A DNA stretch of 64,000 nt from Citrus sinensis (taxonomy: Eukaryota > Streptophyta > Magnoliopsida > Sapindales > Rutaceae): assembly GCF_022201045.2 (NCBI RefSeq), contig NC_068560.1, forward strand, positions 32,319,501 through 32,383,500. The letters are read 5' to 3'. Positions 36,142 to 47,713 of this stretch are shown here, one piece after another. Under the pieces are notes generated by a model that saw only the letters and a program-made list of their open reading frames with translations, was not told the origin of the DNA and did not search any database. A program made the position numbers and the translations under genes. How positions within the stretch are numbered: position 1 is the stretch's first letter; every line of letters begins with the position of its first letter.

Positions 36142-39100
36142 CTAATCGGATGATAGGAGCAAACACATTAACACAAGCAATGAACATGCTACACGAAGAA
36201 CAGAGTCAAGTTGCTGGGCTGAGGCTGCAATGGACTTGGACGGAGCCGTTTTTGCAGTAGAAGGTGCAGCTGCCTGTCCATTACTGGTGCTCTGTTGATC
36301 TGTGGTTGGCAATGGGTTTGGAGATTGACCGGCAGGTGGTGGCACAAGGTGCACATGTGACTTGTCGATCACTTCTTCACCTGTGAAGCCAGAATCATAT
36401 CATTTAAAGCTAGCTTGTAAGGCAGAGATGATGTAGAATAAATTAAGAAGTGTTTTCACCAAAAACAGAAGAAAATAGAAAAATGATTCCAGGAAACAGA
36501 AAACCTAGACATAATCCAATTAATACAACCCCACCAAGGTAACTTGATAAAGTTAAATACTTTCAAGGTATATTCAAATCTATACTGTGCACTGGACATC
36601 TAATCTGTTCAGTATCCATCTCCATGTAACAAGTGAGCTACATGGTGTTACGAGTGCAAGTTGAAGATCAAATCACTATTCAAAGTAAAGTAGACAAAAC
36701 GCAGAAGATGATATAAAGGAGACTCCCTAATTAATATAAAATGGCAAAGATGTCCTAATTGGTATCAAATTTTTTAACTTTTAGATGTCCTACTTTAGAA
36801 GCAATCTTTAAACTAAATCCTTCAACTTTGTGAACTTAAAACAATAACTAAAGATTGCAAAGATCTTTTCAATTCTTCTGCACAAAATAATTTTAAGGAA
36901 AAACAATAAATTTTAAACTAAAACAAGAAAAAAATAAAACCGAGGAACTTACATTTGGAATGTGACCAAGCCAATTTCAAATTTTCCCTATCAAAGACGA
37001 TGCGGTGACCCATCATGAAGTTTTCTGCACAAAAAAGTGTCATTAAGAACAGAGGCGGATTTTTTTTGTTTTGGGAGAAGAGGGGAGGGGGGGGGGGGGG
37101 GGGGGTAACAAACAGGAAGACAGAAAATTCAGGAATATCTAGCTTGTTCTTTTTCCTTATCCATCTCAACTAAGACAGAGCTGAAGTTAGTTTGTATCTA
37201 TAAGTATGCTTTGCTGCAGGGGTGAACATCTGACTACAGACGTTATTCAAATTCTCATTCTGAACTGACCCCTGTTTTTCCACTGTGGTCCTCAGTTCGC
37301 TCTTATTTTTCATTTTTCTTCATAAACAAACATTTTTCTGTTTCATATCATAAAAATAATTAAAAAGTAACAACATCAACAGGCAGAAGTATGTACTTAC
37401 GTCCAATGATACCATAGTCTCCATCCGTAGACATCACAGTTAAACAGAATACAGTAAATCCCTGCACACAACATCCCAACAGAAGCGAAGAATACAGTAA
37501 CCAAACATGAATAGGTTTTGCTTCAAATTACCGAAGGGACTAAACAAGAGAGAACTAGCAACAGAATAAAATTGAAAGACATCTCAGAATACAAAAGGTG
37601 CATCCAAGAGTATATAGAGTTGAAATTTTCAACAATGTCTCCACAGATTTTAGCAAGTCCATGTCCCTAACACAAGTAAAATACATACACACAAGAAAAG
37701 AAATTCTGCAGCTCTGAAAGTTCATGCTGTTATACCCCACCTTTCAAATAGACCACTATTTCTGTAAAATAAGTATACCTGTAAAATTATATTCAAGTGT
37801 AAAGTAAGAAAAACAAGCATGATCACCAACCTCATTTTCAGGAAATGAAAATATGTGATTACGGACTACAAAGCTTTGGTTTTTAGAAAATATAAGTCTC
37901 ATATCAGGAACTTTAAGCATCTCCTCTGAACTGTTCCACACAAAAATGCTGACATGAGCTCTGAACTTATTTAAAAAAAGAAGTTTCAAAAAGCTCTCCT
38001 TATTCAGTAGCCAACCTGGCATTATAGCAGTACTTCCAGGAATTTCCTTGGAGGCTAATCCTTCTAGAACTCACAAGTTTGTCAAACTGCAATCAAGAAA
38101 AAATAAGATTTAAACCAACAGAACAAGACAGCATATATACAATGCAAAACAGAGGAAAACAAGCACCTTCATAACAACTTCAGCATAAATTTCTGTTGGA
38201 AGAAAAGTGAAAGATGCACCACTGTCAACTAGTGCTTGGAATCCAGATTGTGTAAGACAAGAATTTCCAATACAGTAAGACTCCACCCCAACGAAGTAGG
38301 CGTCACTGAATCAAATAACAAGCTAATTACTGCACAGTCAACAAAGATGTTATAAAATTGACAGGACAATGAGTAGCTAATAGAAGTGCCTGAGTTTCAT
38401 CCCTAGAAAACGCTTGAGATGTGCCTTAGCTGAGAAGTAACAAATGACTTACTATTTTTCTCCAATAGGCAAGAATGAGGTCGATTGTTGGGTTGCAGGC
38501 CCTTGGTCTCCAAAGAAAACACTGCCTGAATCATTCTCATCGAAACAAATAGAGAATGAATTTTGTATTAATCCTGCTTTCGCAAGCAAACTTGGTACTG
38601 AAACATCCCCAAGCCCCAATCCCATTACACCATCAGGGGCTGCTCCATCCAAATAACTGCCAGTTTGCTTCCTTCCACAGCTGCATTGAATAATAACAAG
38701 TTAACCATTCATAGAAACCAGACCATAGTCTATGAAACTATCACACATATCAAGATAATCAATGTTGGTGGGCAAAACCACATAACAAACCCTATAATGA
38801 CTGATGATTGCACAGAACTTTGGGGTGCATGTTTGCTGAAAGAAGCCAAATGCAAAATGTCGTCAACAAGATAACCAGAACTCGAGGTATCTTCTGTGGA
38901 ATAATCTGCAATATAAGGGCAGGGATCCTTCAAACTTTTGCAGCTAGAACGAGACTTGCATAAGGGATGACTGCAAGAGACATTCTTGCTGCTGCTCGAT
39001 GAAGATGGATCATACTCACTCAGATTTCTATCCTGCACAATGGATGCCCCAAATACGAGGAGGCACCTGCCAATCAATCATTGGAATTAAAATGCTAAAT

Positions 39101-40331
39101 CTGTTACCATCCTACCCAAAGACCCAAAGTACTCCACAGTGCTATTAACAAGGCCACAACCGAAGTTCTTCTTACATGTTTCCTAAAACTATAATGTAAC
39201 ATGGGAAAAAAACTATAAATTGGTACTATACTTCAATAGTGTCATTCTTTACCATATTGATTAAGCTGTTGATGCCAGCCACTAGTAAAATGCTAAAAGA
39301 CAGCTGATAGACTTTTGGGCGGACACAGTTATGATTGATACTGTGCTTCTACTTTATTTGAAAACACAGCAGCTAAAATGTTTGCTAAATTACTAAATTT
39401 ACTTGGAAGCTAATATTTAGCAACCCCTACCCACTGATACTCGACAGCTAGTGAATAGTTGTGAATTAAAAGCCAAAACACCTCAATCTCACATACCAAG
39501 TGACTGGAACTTCACAAGGATAATAGTATGCTTATTTAATCACCACTTTATTAAGATTCAAAAATTCAGGAAATTTAAACAAGCAAAACACTTGGTAGTT
39601 GTCATTTAATTGACATTTCACAGGGCCTAATCTCACATATAACTTATGATGTGCATCAAACTAAGCATATCAACCAGTTAAAAGGAAGCAATAATTATTC
39701 AAAAGACAAAAGAGGGTTTAATGGTAGCATGTTTACCAAAGAAGTGTAGTAACTGGCAGACAAAGGAGCGCATTGTATGCATTGGCATGGGACCCAAAGC
39801 AAATTGCTCCCAGCATCCAATGCTACAAGAAACGAAACGTTTGGTGTCCCAATATCAATCCACGTGTAATGTAACCTGAATAATCACAAAAATAAATTAA
39901 AGAATTAAAAGCCGATTAAAATTGATTTTTACTAAAACATCCCTAAAAATTACTCTTTCTTTTTTTGCTCCTCTTGGGAACCAAACAGCGCTGAAGAATT
40001 TCACTCACCAGTAAAACTGATTTCCGAAGAAATGAGTTTGACTTCCTTCAGAAGGAAACAACAATTGATTCCGCGAAGAGTTATTATTACTCTGTAACTT
40101 CACTCTCGTTTTTTGCCGTTTCCAATCGTTACTCAAAAGCAGCTCCAGGTACTCGACGCTGTTCTTCTTCGGCCACGAATCAGCAACTGACACGTTTCCA
40201 CTCTTCGAAATCCACCTCTCCTTCGCTTCATCGGAAAATCTATGCACCAGCTTCGACGAAAACGACACCGCATCCGATCCGTCCAACAGGATGCAACCAA
40301 ACAACATGCAAATCGCCACAAGATTCACCAT
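36142..40331 (-). CDS. Aspartic protease, plant A1 family (aspartic proteinase-like protein 1 type), GPI-anchor-type tail
   Basis: Secreted pepsin-like (A1) protease. Ten exons in transcript order: 40331-40009, 39875-39737, 39032-38791, 38680-38453, 38305-38167, 38086-38016, 37930-37831, 37461-37401, 37024-36953, 36380-36142; 1614 nt, 537 residues, all introns GT..AG. Residues 1-22 form a signal peptide (MVNLVAICMLFGCILLDG). The first catalytic motif is ALDAGSNLLWVPC (Asp128), with Ala where most pepsins have Thr; I recall the same DAGS form in the Arabidopsis homologue At5g10080. A plant-type Cys-rich insert follows (CQCIQCAPL, CSHPLCKSRSSCKS). The second motif is LVDSGASFTFLP (Asp338). The C-terminus has a Pro/Ser/Thr-rich spacer and a hydrophobic end (LRVACSLLVLMCLLLSSD), typical of GPI attachment. 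Both catalytic Asp are present, so activity is plausible. An upstream in-frame GTG was not used as the start. Confidence 0.93.
37087..37105. repeat. 19-base poly-G run in a protease intron
   Basis: An uninterrupted G tract preceded by GGGGA, inside the 376-nt intron before exon 9 of the aspartic protease gene; poly-C in the transcript. The length may be affected by sequencing or assembly slippage. Confidence 0.9.
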
Positions 40332-40847
40332 TTTTTCAGAAAGGAGAGTGACCTGAGTGAGTGAGCTCTGAGCTGTGTTTTGTAGAAAGCTGATAGAGCA
40401 GAGAGTCCTAAAGTGCACTCAGGCGGTGTGTATTGTAATGTGCGCACTAGCCTAAATGCCAACTTTGCCAATAATGCGATGCGTTTTTCGCTTGGAAACG
40501 TTAGTAAGTGCTTCACATCAAAAACCTAGTACCAATAATGTTAAAGAGGTTTTGCTTGGAATGGTAATAATCATACAGTGGGCCAATAAGATTTTGAATT
40601 TTAAAAAAATTTGAAACAAAGATAATGAGAGTGACAGTGACTAGTGAGAAATGGGAAGACCCACGGATGACACGTGTGTCGAAACGGACGCGTGTTGTGC
40701 GCTTTTTTTAATCGAGGACTCCAGCTCCGCCCTTTTTTTTTTTTTTGTCTTTTTTTGGAGGGAAGACTGGAAGTGGGAAATAAAGTTATAAAAAGCACCG
40801 TTGCTTATCTTGAGTGACACGTTTGAAAGTAGCGCTAATTATCAATC

Positions 40848-41125
40848 CACCTTTGGTCTAATGAGAAAAATCTTACATTTATAATATTAAGCGTAAGAGT
40901 TTGAGTTTACATAAAAATATTATGAAAGTTAATTTTAATATTGATTTAATTATTAACTAATTAAGTAAAGACAGTTTCTCTCTTAGAAAATATGAGTGGA
41001 GTAGGTATTTCTCAAATATTAAAGAGAATTTAAAATATTTAAACAATTATTTTAATGAGTTAGTGTATGACAGTGATCTTAGTTGTTTAGTATGATTGTA
41101 AATATTTATAATTATAATGTTTATT
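40848..41125 (+). mobile_element. Degenerate SINE, probably the same family as the 33 kb and 50 kb copies
   Basis: TGGTCTAATGAGAAAAATCTTAC...AGAGTTTGAGTTTAC matches the head of the other copies in order and spacing. CTCAAATATTAAAGAGAATTTAAAAT matches their CTCTTAAATATTAGAGAGGGTTAAAAT block, and GATTGTAAATA also recurs. It is strongly diverged, with no clear target duplication. Confidence 0.45.
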
Positions 41126-41594
41126 GTAATACCATTAACAATGTGTGAATAACATAATTAAAAAAAAAATGTAGCGCTTATTTCAATATCCCCCATTATA
41201 TGTTGATAAGCTTTTATCCACCACCTGAAGTATTGACAATGCTCGCTTCACTGTCCAAAAGCAGAACCAAATGATAAAACACACAGAATTTGTGCATGGT
41301 AGAAATTTGACCATCATTAAAATTATATCAAGGAGGAAGGTAAATCCCATTTAATTAATTAAATCCACTCTAAATATTATTTGACTAATAATTATCTGCC
41401 ATAAATATTTTCTTCTATTATAAAAAACTTTAATACAATATTAAAATATTTTATTTTCAATTGATTTTTAAATAATTGTTGGTAGCGTTAGGCAAGGCTC
41501 CAATTAGCACTTCAATATTGTTAAGTCTATTGAAAATAGAATAATTATTCGCAGTGTTTTAATAATTGATATAACTTATAAGCCACGGTTCTTA

Positions 41595-41640
41595 GTTTGT
41601 CCAGTGGTGAGGCACGGTTTCGAGTCCCCTAACGGCTAAC
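41595..41640 (+). mobile_element. tRNA-like SINE head fragment
   Basis: TAGTTTGTCCAGTGGTGAGG resembles a box A region and GGTTTCGAGTCCCC resembles box B, at tRNA-like spacing. No matching tail or flanking duplication was found, so it may be a truncated SINE or a decayed tRNA-like sequence. Confidence 0.35.
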
Positions 41641-42776
41641 GGAGCTCCATTTTTTTATTAAAAATTTTCATTAATAAGCTTATTTTATTGCTCACAAGTC
41701 AGAATAACTCCAAATCGGCCTTATGTTAGCTGGGGGCCTGGGGCATCTCATCTCAGGTACTACTATACAGAATCCGTTTTTTGGGCCCAAAATCAGAACC
41801 CAAATGCAGAGCTCGGCCCACTAATTGATTGCTCCTCTGCCAGAAATGATGTTTAATAGAATCAATAAGTTCACGTTTGTGAATACGGAAACCGTATGTG
41901 CTCTTAAAATATATTGAAGAAATTAAATAGAGCCATAGAGGGAATTTTAAAGCTGCTTTTTTTTTTATAGGAATATTAAATCCGACCCAGTTTATCTCAA
42001 AACGAACAATGAAATGATTTTTGATCGGTTCTAATAATTTTAAGGGATTTAATTGGATTTGGATTTATATATTGAAATTTTCATCGCCTAATTCAGTCCA
42101 TTGACTGTGAAAAAAACATTGAACAGCACAAGAACGGCTCCTAATTGCACCGAGACGCGCTAGCTGTTTCCAGCACAAGCCAAGCAAAATTGTGGCAATC
42201 CACTTCGTTTAATTAATTTATTTTTGGTGCGTACTAGCAATTAGTGGTTGGCAATTTCGGTAATTAGCTGCATTAATAGTTATAATGTGGTAACGGAAAC
42301 ATTATCTAAAAGTATTTTAGCTATATAACATTAACTTAAATTATCTTATTAATACCCAACTTAACGGATAAGAGATTTAATTTAATTCAAAGTCTAAAAA
42401 AATTAATTCAAGATTATCCCAAAATTATTTATTTTTATACAAAACCGAAATGGCCGAGGGGTTTAAGAAAGTCCACAGAGAGATGGCTCGGTGAACACCT
42501 TAATCCCTAAAACCCCGCCTAAAAATCGGCAGTATAATTCTAAGATGAGAGTTTTAGATATTTGAAAAAAAAAAAAAAGAAAAATAGAAGGAGAAAAAAT
42601 GCCAGAAAAATAAGAAATAAAGAAGCGTGAAAACGAGGAGAAGAAGCTCAAAAACGTTACCAAATGCCTGTCTCCTCTTGTTTGAGTTGTCAACTTCTTA
42701 TGATATTTCTTCTTATTGTTATCACTTATCACAGCCTTGAGAAAAATCCGACTCTTGCATCATCATCATCATCATC

Positions 42777-43603
42777 ATGATTCGTCTTCTTCGTCCATTT
42801 TCTTCAAGTAAGTTTACATAGTAATCTTATTAATTTTCTCTTTCTTTAATTGCTTGATCTGTGCCTTCTTGTTTCTGGGTTTAAAGAGCTTTAATTTAGT
42901 GCGTCGATAAGTCAAGTGTTAAAAGCTCTGAATATTGCATGCCCTTTTGCCAGTTTTCTAGTTCGCTCAAGATAATCAATTTAATTCGGTGAATACTAAT
43001 TTGCAGAAAATCTTTTTAATTAGGATTCATTTAGAGAAGCGATTATTTGATTAATGATGATTTGTTTAGCATGTTTAGGATAAATTGGCATCCACGTTTG
43101 CAAGTTAGAGCGGGATTCTTCACCCTTCACTGGCAAGCTTTTTGGACGCGTATACGCTTCTTTTCGTCTTCTTCTTCTTCTTCTTCTCTTTTTTAATTAT
43201 TGAACAATATTAAGCTGAATAATTGTTTCTTAAAAATATGTATTTATTTTTTTTGTATTTGATTGTGTTAATTAGGATAGTGAAAATATCTTAGCACACG
43301 TGGATATGCCAAATAAAGAGCCACGCTCACAGCTTGTACAACCTTGTTTTAGGTTTAACAAGTTGCTGTACAACTAAGATTTTTTTTTTAAAAAAAAAAA
43401 ATCTTTTATCATTTTTTAAATTTGTAAGATAATACAATCAAATTACGTATTTTAATTAAATTTTCTAATACAGGTAAGTTGCTAATGAATGAGATTGTCA
43501 ATATCTCCAACGCCACGTACTTGGCCAATCTTGACGTCGCAGATATCATTAGCTGTCCCTGCTACAATTTTCCCTCTTCTCGATAACACACTCTTTTCAA
43601 TTT
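42777..43603 (+). other. Possible spliced upstream ORF in the leader of the first FAF gene
   Basis: An ATG at 42777 opens MIRLLRPFSS and reaches a good donor (TTCAA/GTAAGT, intron from 42808). A T-rich intron ends TTTTCTAATACAG at 43473. Joining the two leaves the frame open (SKLLMNEIVNISNATYLA..., then DVADIISCPCYNFP) to a stop near 43588, giving a peptide of about 47 residues that ends before the FAF start codon. It could be a regulatory uORF in a spliced 5' leader, or chance. Confidence 0.3.
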
Positions 43604-43660
43604 TGTTCAAGTCCCTGAAAAAAGAAAAAACTCTTGTGCGTTGTGCGTTTCAATTTTCAA

Positions 43661-44479
43661 ATGGAGGCGTCCTCACAAGGCCATGAAATTGAAGTTGGTT
43701 TCAAGTCTCTAACACTATGTTGTCCCAAGAATAATGACCAAAAGCTGCATCACAATTCTTGCATAATGGCGTCGAATTTAATGTCACCTCCACCATCACC
43801 GGCTTTCTCTCACATTGGTGATTATATTGGCATGGAGAGTTGTCTCGACATGAAGAAATGCGAGGACGTGCACATGATGAATGTTGATGCTTCAACGACG
43901 ACAACGACAACGCCAACGCCAACGCATACGCAACATGCTCGTAGTAGTGGCAGCAGCTGTGGTAGAAACTCGAGGACGAAGAAGGCGAGGGAGTTCCCAC
44001 CACCCATTTCCTTGTTTGCACGCACGGAGAATTTGCCTTCTCACATGCTGTTCGTGTTGAAGAGATACTACACGAATGATGGCCGGTTGATTCTTAGAGA
44101 AGAGAGGGCGAGACGCCACGAGTACTTCCGGGCCCATAGATCCAACGGTCATCTAACGTTGCAGCTCGTGCACTTGGATGACGATTATGATGATGATGAC
44201 GATGACGATGATGCATTCTTTCCACCCCTTGATGATGGAAACGAAAGCGAACACCAATATGCACCAGAATTAGCTGAAGAAAGAGCTGTAGCGGAAGTGC
44301 AAGTTGAAGCAAAGGAGGAGGAGGAGGAGGAGATTGAGGGATTGATTAGTCAGATACCCGAGTCATCCAACGACAATGAGGGTATTGGGGGAATGTGCTT
44401 GAAATATAACAATGTTATCATAAGCTCGCCGTGTTATCTCGGCGTGCCAGTACCAGCAGTCAAGCCTGTACAAACTTAG
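43661..44479 (+). CDS. FANTASTIC FOUR (FAF)-domain protein, 272 aa, first copy
   Basis: Single-exon gene, as usual for this plant-specific family. The FAF domain spans about residues 111-175: EFPPPISLFARTENLP, then VLKRYYTNDGRLILREE, then a conserved RSNGHLTLQLVHLDDD end. It is followed by a run of Asp (DDDYDDDDDDDD) and a Glu run (KEEEEEEIEG). A Thr-rich stretch (STTTTTTPTPTHTQ) and Ser/Gly-rich spacer precede the domain. Family knowledge: Arabidopsis FAF proteins are reported to repress WUSCHEL and affect shoot meristem size. The start is the ATG at 43661; an in-frame TTG further up is not needed. Which Arabidopsis member is closest cannot be decided here. A second FAF-domain gene lies 4.4 kb downstream in the same direction. 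Confidence 0.9.
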   Translation: MEASSQGHEIEVGFKSLTLCCPKNNDQKLHHNSCIMASNLMSPPPSPAFSHIGDYIGMESCLDMKKCEDVHMMNVDASTTTTTTPTPTHTQHARSSGSSCGRNSRTKKAREFPPPISLFARTENLPSHMLFVLKRYYTNDGRLILREERARRHEYFRAHRSNGHLTLQLVHLDDDYDDDDDDDDAFFPPLDDGNESEHQYAPELAEERAVAEVQVEAKEEEEEEIEGLISQIPESSNDNEGIGGMCLKYNNVIISSPCYLGVPVPAVKPVQT

Positions 44480-45663
44480 CTAGCTAGCCCAGACGAATCG
44501 GGAAGGGAAAAAATAAAATAAAATGAAAATAAAAAGGTTAGCTATAGCTAGCAAGATCTTTTAGGGGTTTTTCCTTTAGGGTTTGAGTGGCTTGAATTTT
44601 CTCTCTAAAACCCTTAAGTCTGCTTCCTTTTTTGGGTTATCTTTGTTTATGAATTAGTTGTTGTTACCTTAACCTTTTTTAGGGTTTTTAGTAATGATAG
44701 CAAGATCTTCATCTCTTATTCCATATTGGATTTGAAGTGATTAGTTTTCCTTTTAAATCTCTATGGTTTAAAAAGGAAAAAAATTATAAAAAAAAAATGA
44801 AAAAGAAAACAAAACTTGAAACTGTGTAGTTCACTGGCAGTATCAAAATATCAGTTCATGCAGATACAAGGAGCAATTTCCAAGGGAACCAATTTCATTT
44901 GTTAAGTTGGACATATAAATGGGTGATTAAATTAAAGCGATCATCACAATTCATTATTTCATATTTGATATTGAAAAATCGAGATCGATATGTAATACAG
45001 CTACCTCCCAATACATCCATTATTGTCAGTCCTCATGATTGGTCTGCAATTTCATTGTTCATCTGCTACCACCAGAGAGAGTAAATTTGGCAGCTGGCTG
45101 GTGCTTTTTCCTATATGTCAGCTCAACCCGTTCCCCTTTTCAATTCTATTTCGATTTCTCGGTCCATTAAGTTAATTTTCACACCGACAGCTAGATGAAT
45201 AACAACTAAGTAAATGCGAATTGCATATCTATAATGACAATCTAGTCAAGAACAGAGAAAAAAACAAATAAATAAATAACTTATAAGAACATATAATCTT
45301 GCCAAATAAGGAACATATATATCTAAAATAATACACAAAAGAATATTACAGAATATCCTATTTTTACTTTACAAGTTTGTCTTGAGAAATAATATCAATT
45401 TCTTTCCGTAGACTCTATCTACCTTGATTTTTCAATTAGTATTAGCCAAATACACACAAGCACTACCTTATAAAACGTGATTACTAATAATTCACTGTTT
45501 ATAAAATTGGGACATAAAATTTATGTTGCAATTTAAAGTGTGAGCAATTCATAACTTAGATAAAATCAACTTTTTGTATCATCATTATTAATGTGATCAG
45601 CACATCTTAATGAATGGCAAGTAATACATGTTTTATGATATATACAAACTTTTTAAGTCTAAA
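44480..45663. other. 3' flank and spacer downstream of the first FAF gene
   Basis: T-rich sequence suited to a 3' UTR continues to about 44760, then AT-rich spacer. No further gene seen. Confidence 0.5.
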
Positions 45664-45672
45664 AATATCTTT

Positions 45673-46309
45673 GGGTAAAAGCTTGTTTAGTTCCTATATT
45701 ATGAGGTTAGTGTCCATTTAGTCCCTGTATTTTTAAAAACACCTCAAAACGTCCCTGCTACTAAATATTGACACTTATGCCATTATTTTTTTTTTTAAAT
45801 TGCTTTTACAATATTACATTTTTACAATAATGTTTCTTTTTTGGATATTAATAAAAAATTAAATTATCAAATTAAACTCAAAAATAAAATAAAAACAAAA
45901 AAGGTATATATTAATTTTTGTGGAAGTTCACGTATGTCTAAAAAATTAATATCGTAAAAAATTACATTATCAATTTTTTTAGAAAAATTAATATTTTAAC
46001 TCAAGAGTATGTTCCACAAAAATTAATATATTTTATTTTATTTTATTTTTTGGTGTTAAACTGGTAATTTATTTTTTTCTTTTTAATAATGTCTACAAAA
46101 ATTATTATAATAGGGTTATTTTTTCTTTTTAATAATGTCTAAAAAATTATTATAATAGGGCAATATTATAAAAATAAGTTAAAAGGAACAAAAGATAATG
46201 GCAAAAGTGTCAATAATTTAATGGTAGGGATGGTTTGAGGTATTTGTAAAAATATAGGGACTAAATAGGTACTAACTTCAAAATATAGGGACTAAACGAA
46301 CTTTTACCC
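45673..46309. mobile_element. Mutator-like MITE, long TIRs and 9-bp target duplication
   Basis: A 637-bp element flanked by AATATCTTT on both sides (45664-45672 and 46310-46318), the 9-bp duplication expected of Mutator-like transposons. The left end GGGTAAAAGCTTGTTTAG and the reverse complement of the right end GGGTAAAAGTTCGTTTAG continue as a TIR of about 115 bp (TTTAGTCCCT..TATTTTT, then CCTCAAA, then ATTGACAC). The interior is AT-rich, with an internal duplication at about 46076-46160, and has no transposase frame. It sits between the two FAF genes. Confidence 0.92.
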
Positions 46310-46318
46310 AATATCTTT

Positions 46319-47700
46319 AATACATGTACCTCAAGTTCAAGTTAAATTCAAGTTTATTTGATATTAATGGTGCTACAATTTTTGTAACTTACCATTAGAA
46401 CACGCGCACACACGCACACACACACATATATATATATATATAACGATAACAACAAATTCAAATTTTTGTATTACTTTATGTTGTCTTAACGAATAATAAG
46501 ATAACGCGTTTTCTTTTCGGAGATTACAAGGTTCACCTTTTCTTATTCGGTTATGCAAACAAAAGAGCAAAAGAGTTTGAATAAGATGATGCGTTTTTGC
46601 TTTGGAGATTACAAGTTAAATTTTTTCTTATTCAGTTATTGCAAACAAAAGAGTTTGAATATGACACGGTTCAAAAACTTCCAAAATAAGAAAAAAAAAA
46701 GTTGCCGACTTAACTCACGCACGTGCAACTTATCGGCCATGTATAAAATTTATTGCAATATTAAGCTCAAAATGTAGACACAAACCTCAGGAAAGTATAC
46801 ATTTCTTTAATACAGAATTTATCAACAATGATTAGACGAAAACAAAGCTTTGAACACATTATCTTATTACACATGTAAATTAATCGACATTATATCTCAA
46901 GCCCAAAAATTTTACGAACTAACCATAATGGTAGAGACATATTGAGCATTGATATTTGGATACCGGGCTGGAAGGACGGGTGGTGAAATTTCTCAAGGGC
47001 AGAACGGCCAATTGCAGATCAGACAATAACAATATGCGGACGTTTCTACTGAAATAAGCTGTCGCCTACGTGGTGATGGGAGCGATTGCTACATGTTACA
47101 CGTCATGCGTTGGTTTATTCCATTTGTTCACGTGGCCCCGCGTGAACAGGTCCCACGCAAATTATCACGTAAGGGCCCGCAGAAAACGCTCAAGTGTACG
47201 CCTTGTGATGATGGTTCCACTGCCACCACACTCTTAGAATGAATGAATTTTTCTTATGAAAAAAAGAAAGAATGAATTCTTCCTGATTACTATATTTATA
47301 CAACTAAAAGCACCACAATCACAATTCCTACGTACTGCAACCTAAAAGTGGAATATCTCTATGACTGATGATATTATTACTTTGCTAGAAAATGGCCATA
47401 ATTTTTATTTTTATAAATATCTTTCCACAAAAATTTTCTTAGAAATTAAGACCTAGACGAAAAAGGCAAAGTGGAGGAGGGGCAAAGCCAAAAGGATACG
47501 CGTCGAGAAATGTTGACGTGGAAGGAAAAGAAAGAGGGACCTGGCATCAAAAATGGGTGCCAGTGAGACTCATAACCAAACAAAATCAGTTGATATGCCA
47601 GTGAAGTATTGTTTGGGTTGTAGAGAAGCAAGACCCCATGGGCAGCCGTTTCGGTTTGAGAAAGAAAGTGACTACACGATGCAACTCAATTACTGAGCTT
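46319..47700. other. Upstream region of the second FAF gene
   Basis: Contains a CA/TA microsatellite at about 46402-46442. A GC-richer stretch with several ACGT-core motifs (CACGTGGC, CACGTAAG, GACGTGGA) lies between 47060 and 47530, typical of bZIP/bHLH-responsive plant promoters. No gene seen. Confidence 0.45.
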
Positions 47701-47705
47701 TTCCC

Positions 47706-47713
47706 TATAAATA
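47706..47713 (+). promoter_or_regulatory. TATA box of the second FAF gene
   Basis: CCCTATAAATAAAGC, followed about 30 nt later by a plausible start region and a C/T-rich leader. A leader intron then starts at 47835 (TTGTT/GTAAGC) and ends at 48824 (CATTTGGCAG), 25 nt before the start codon. Confidence 0.65.

Larger units (their letters stand above)
40420..42776. other. Intergenic region between the protease and the first FAF gene
   Basis: The left part is the promoter side of the protease gene. The middle holds two degenerate SINE-like segments (listed separately). The right part leads into the FAF gene. No protein-coding exon was recognised. Confidence 0.5.

Noticed and set aside
42448-42535. 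Second tRNA-like stretch (ATGGCCGAGGGGTTTAAG)
   Set aside because: No cloverleaf closes and no box B is found downstream.
43701-44312. Minus-strand open frames across the first FAF gene
   Set aside because: They are antisense shadows of a GC-rich, repeat-rich coding exon; their His/Arg/Val runs mirror the Asp and Thr codon runs.
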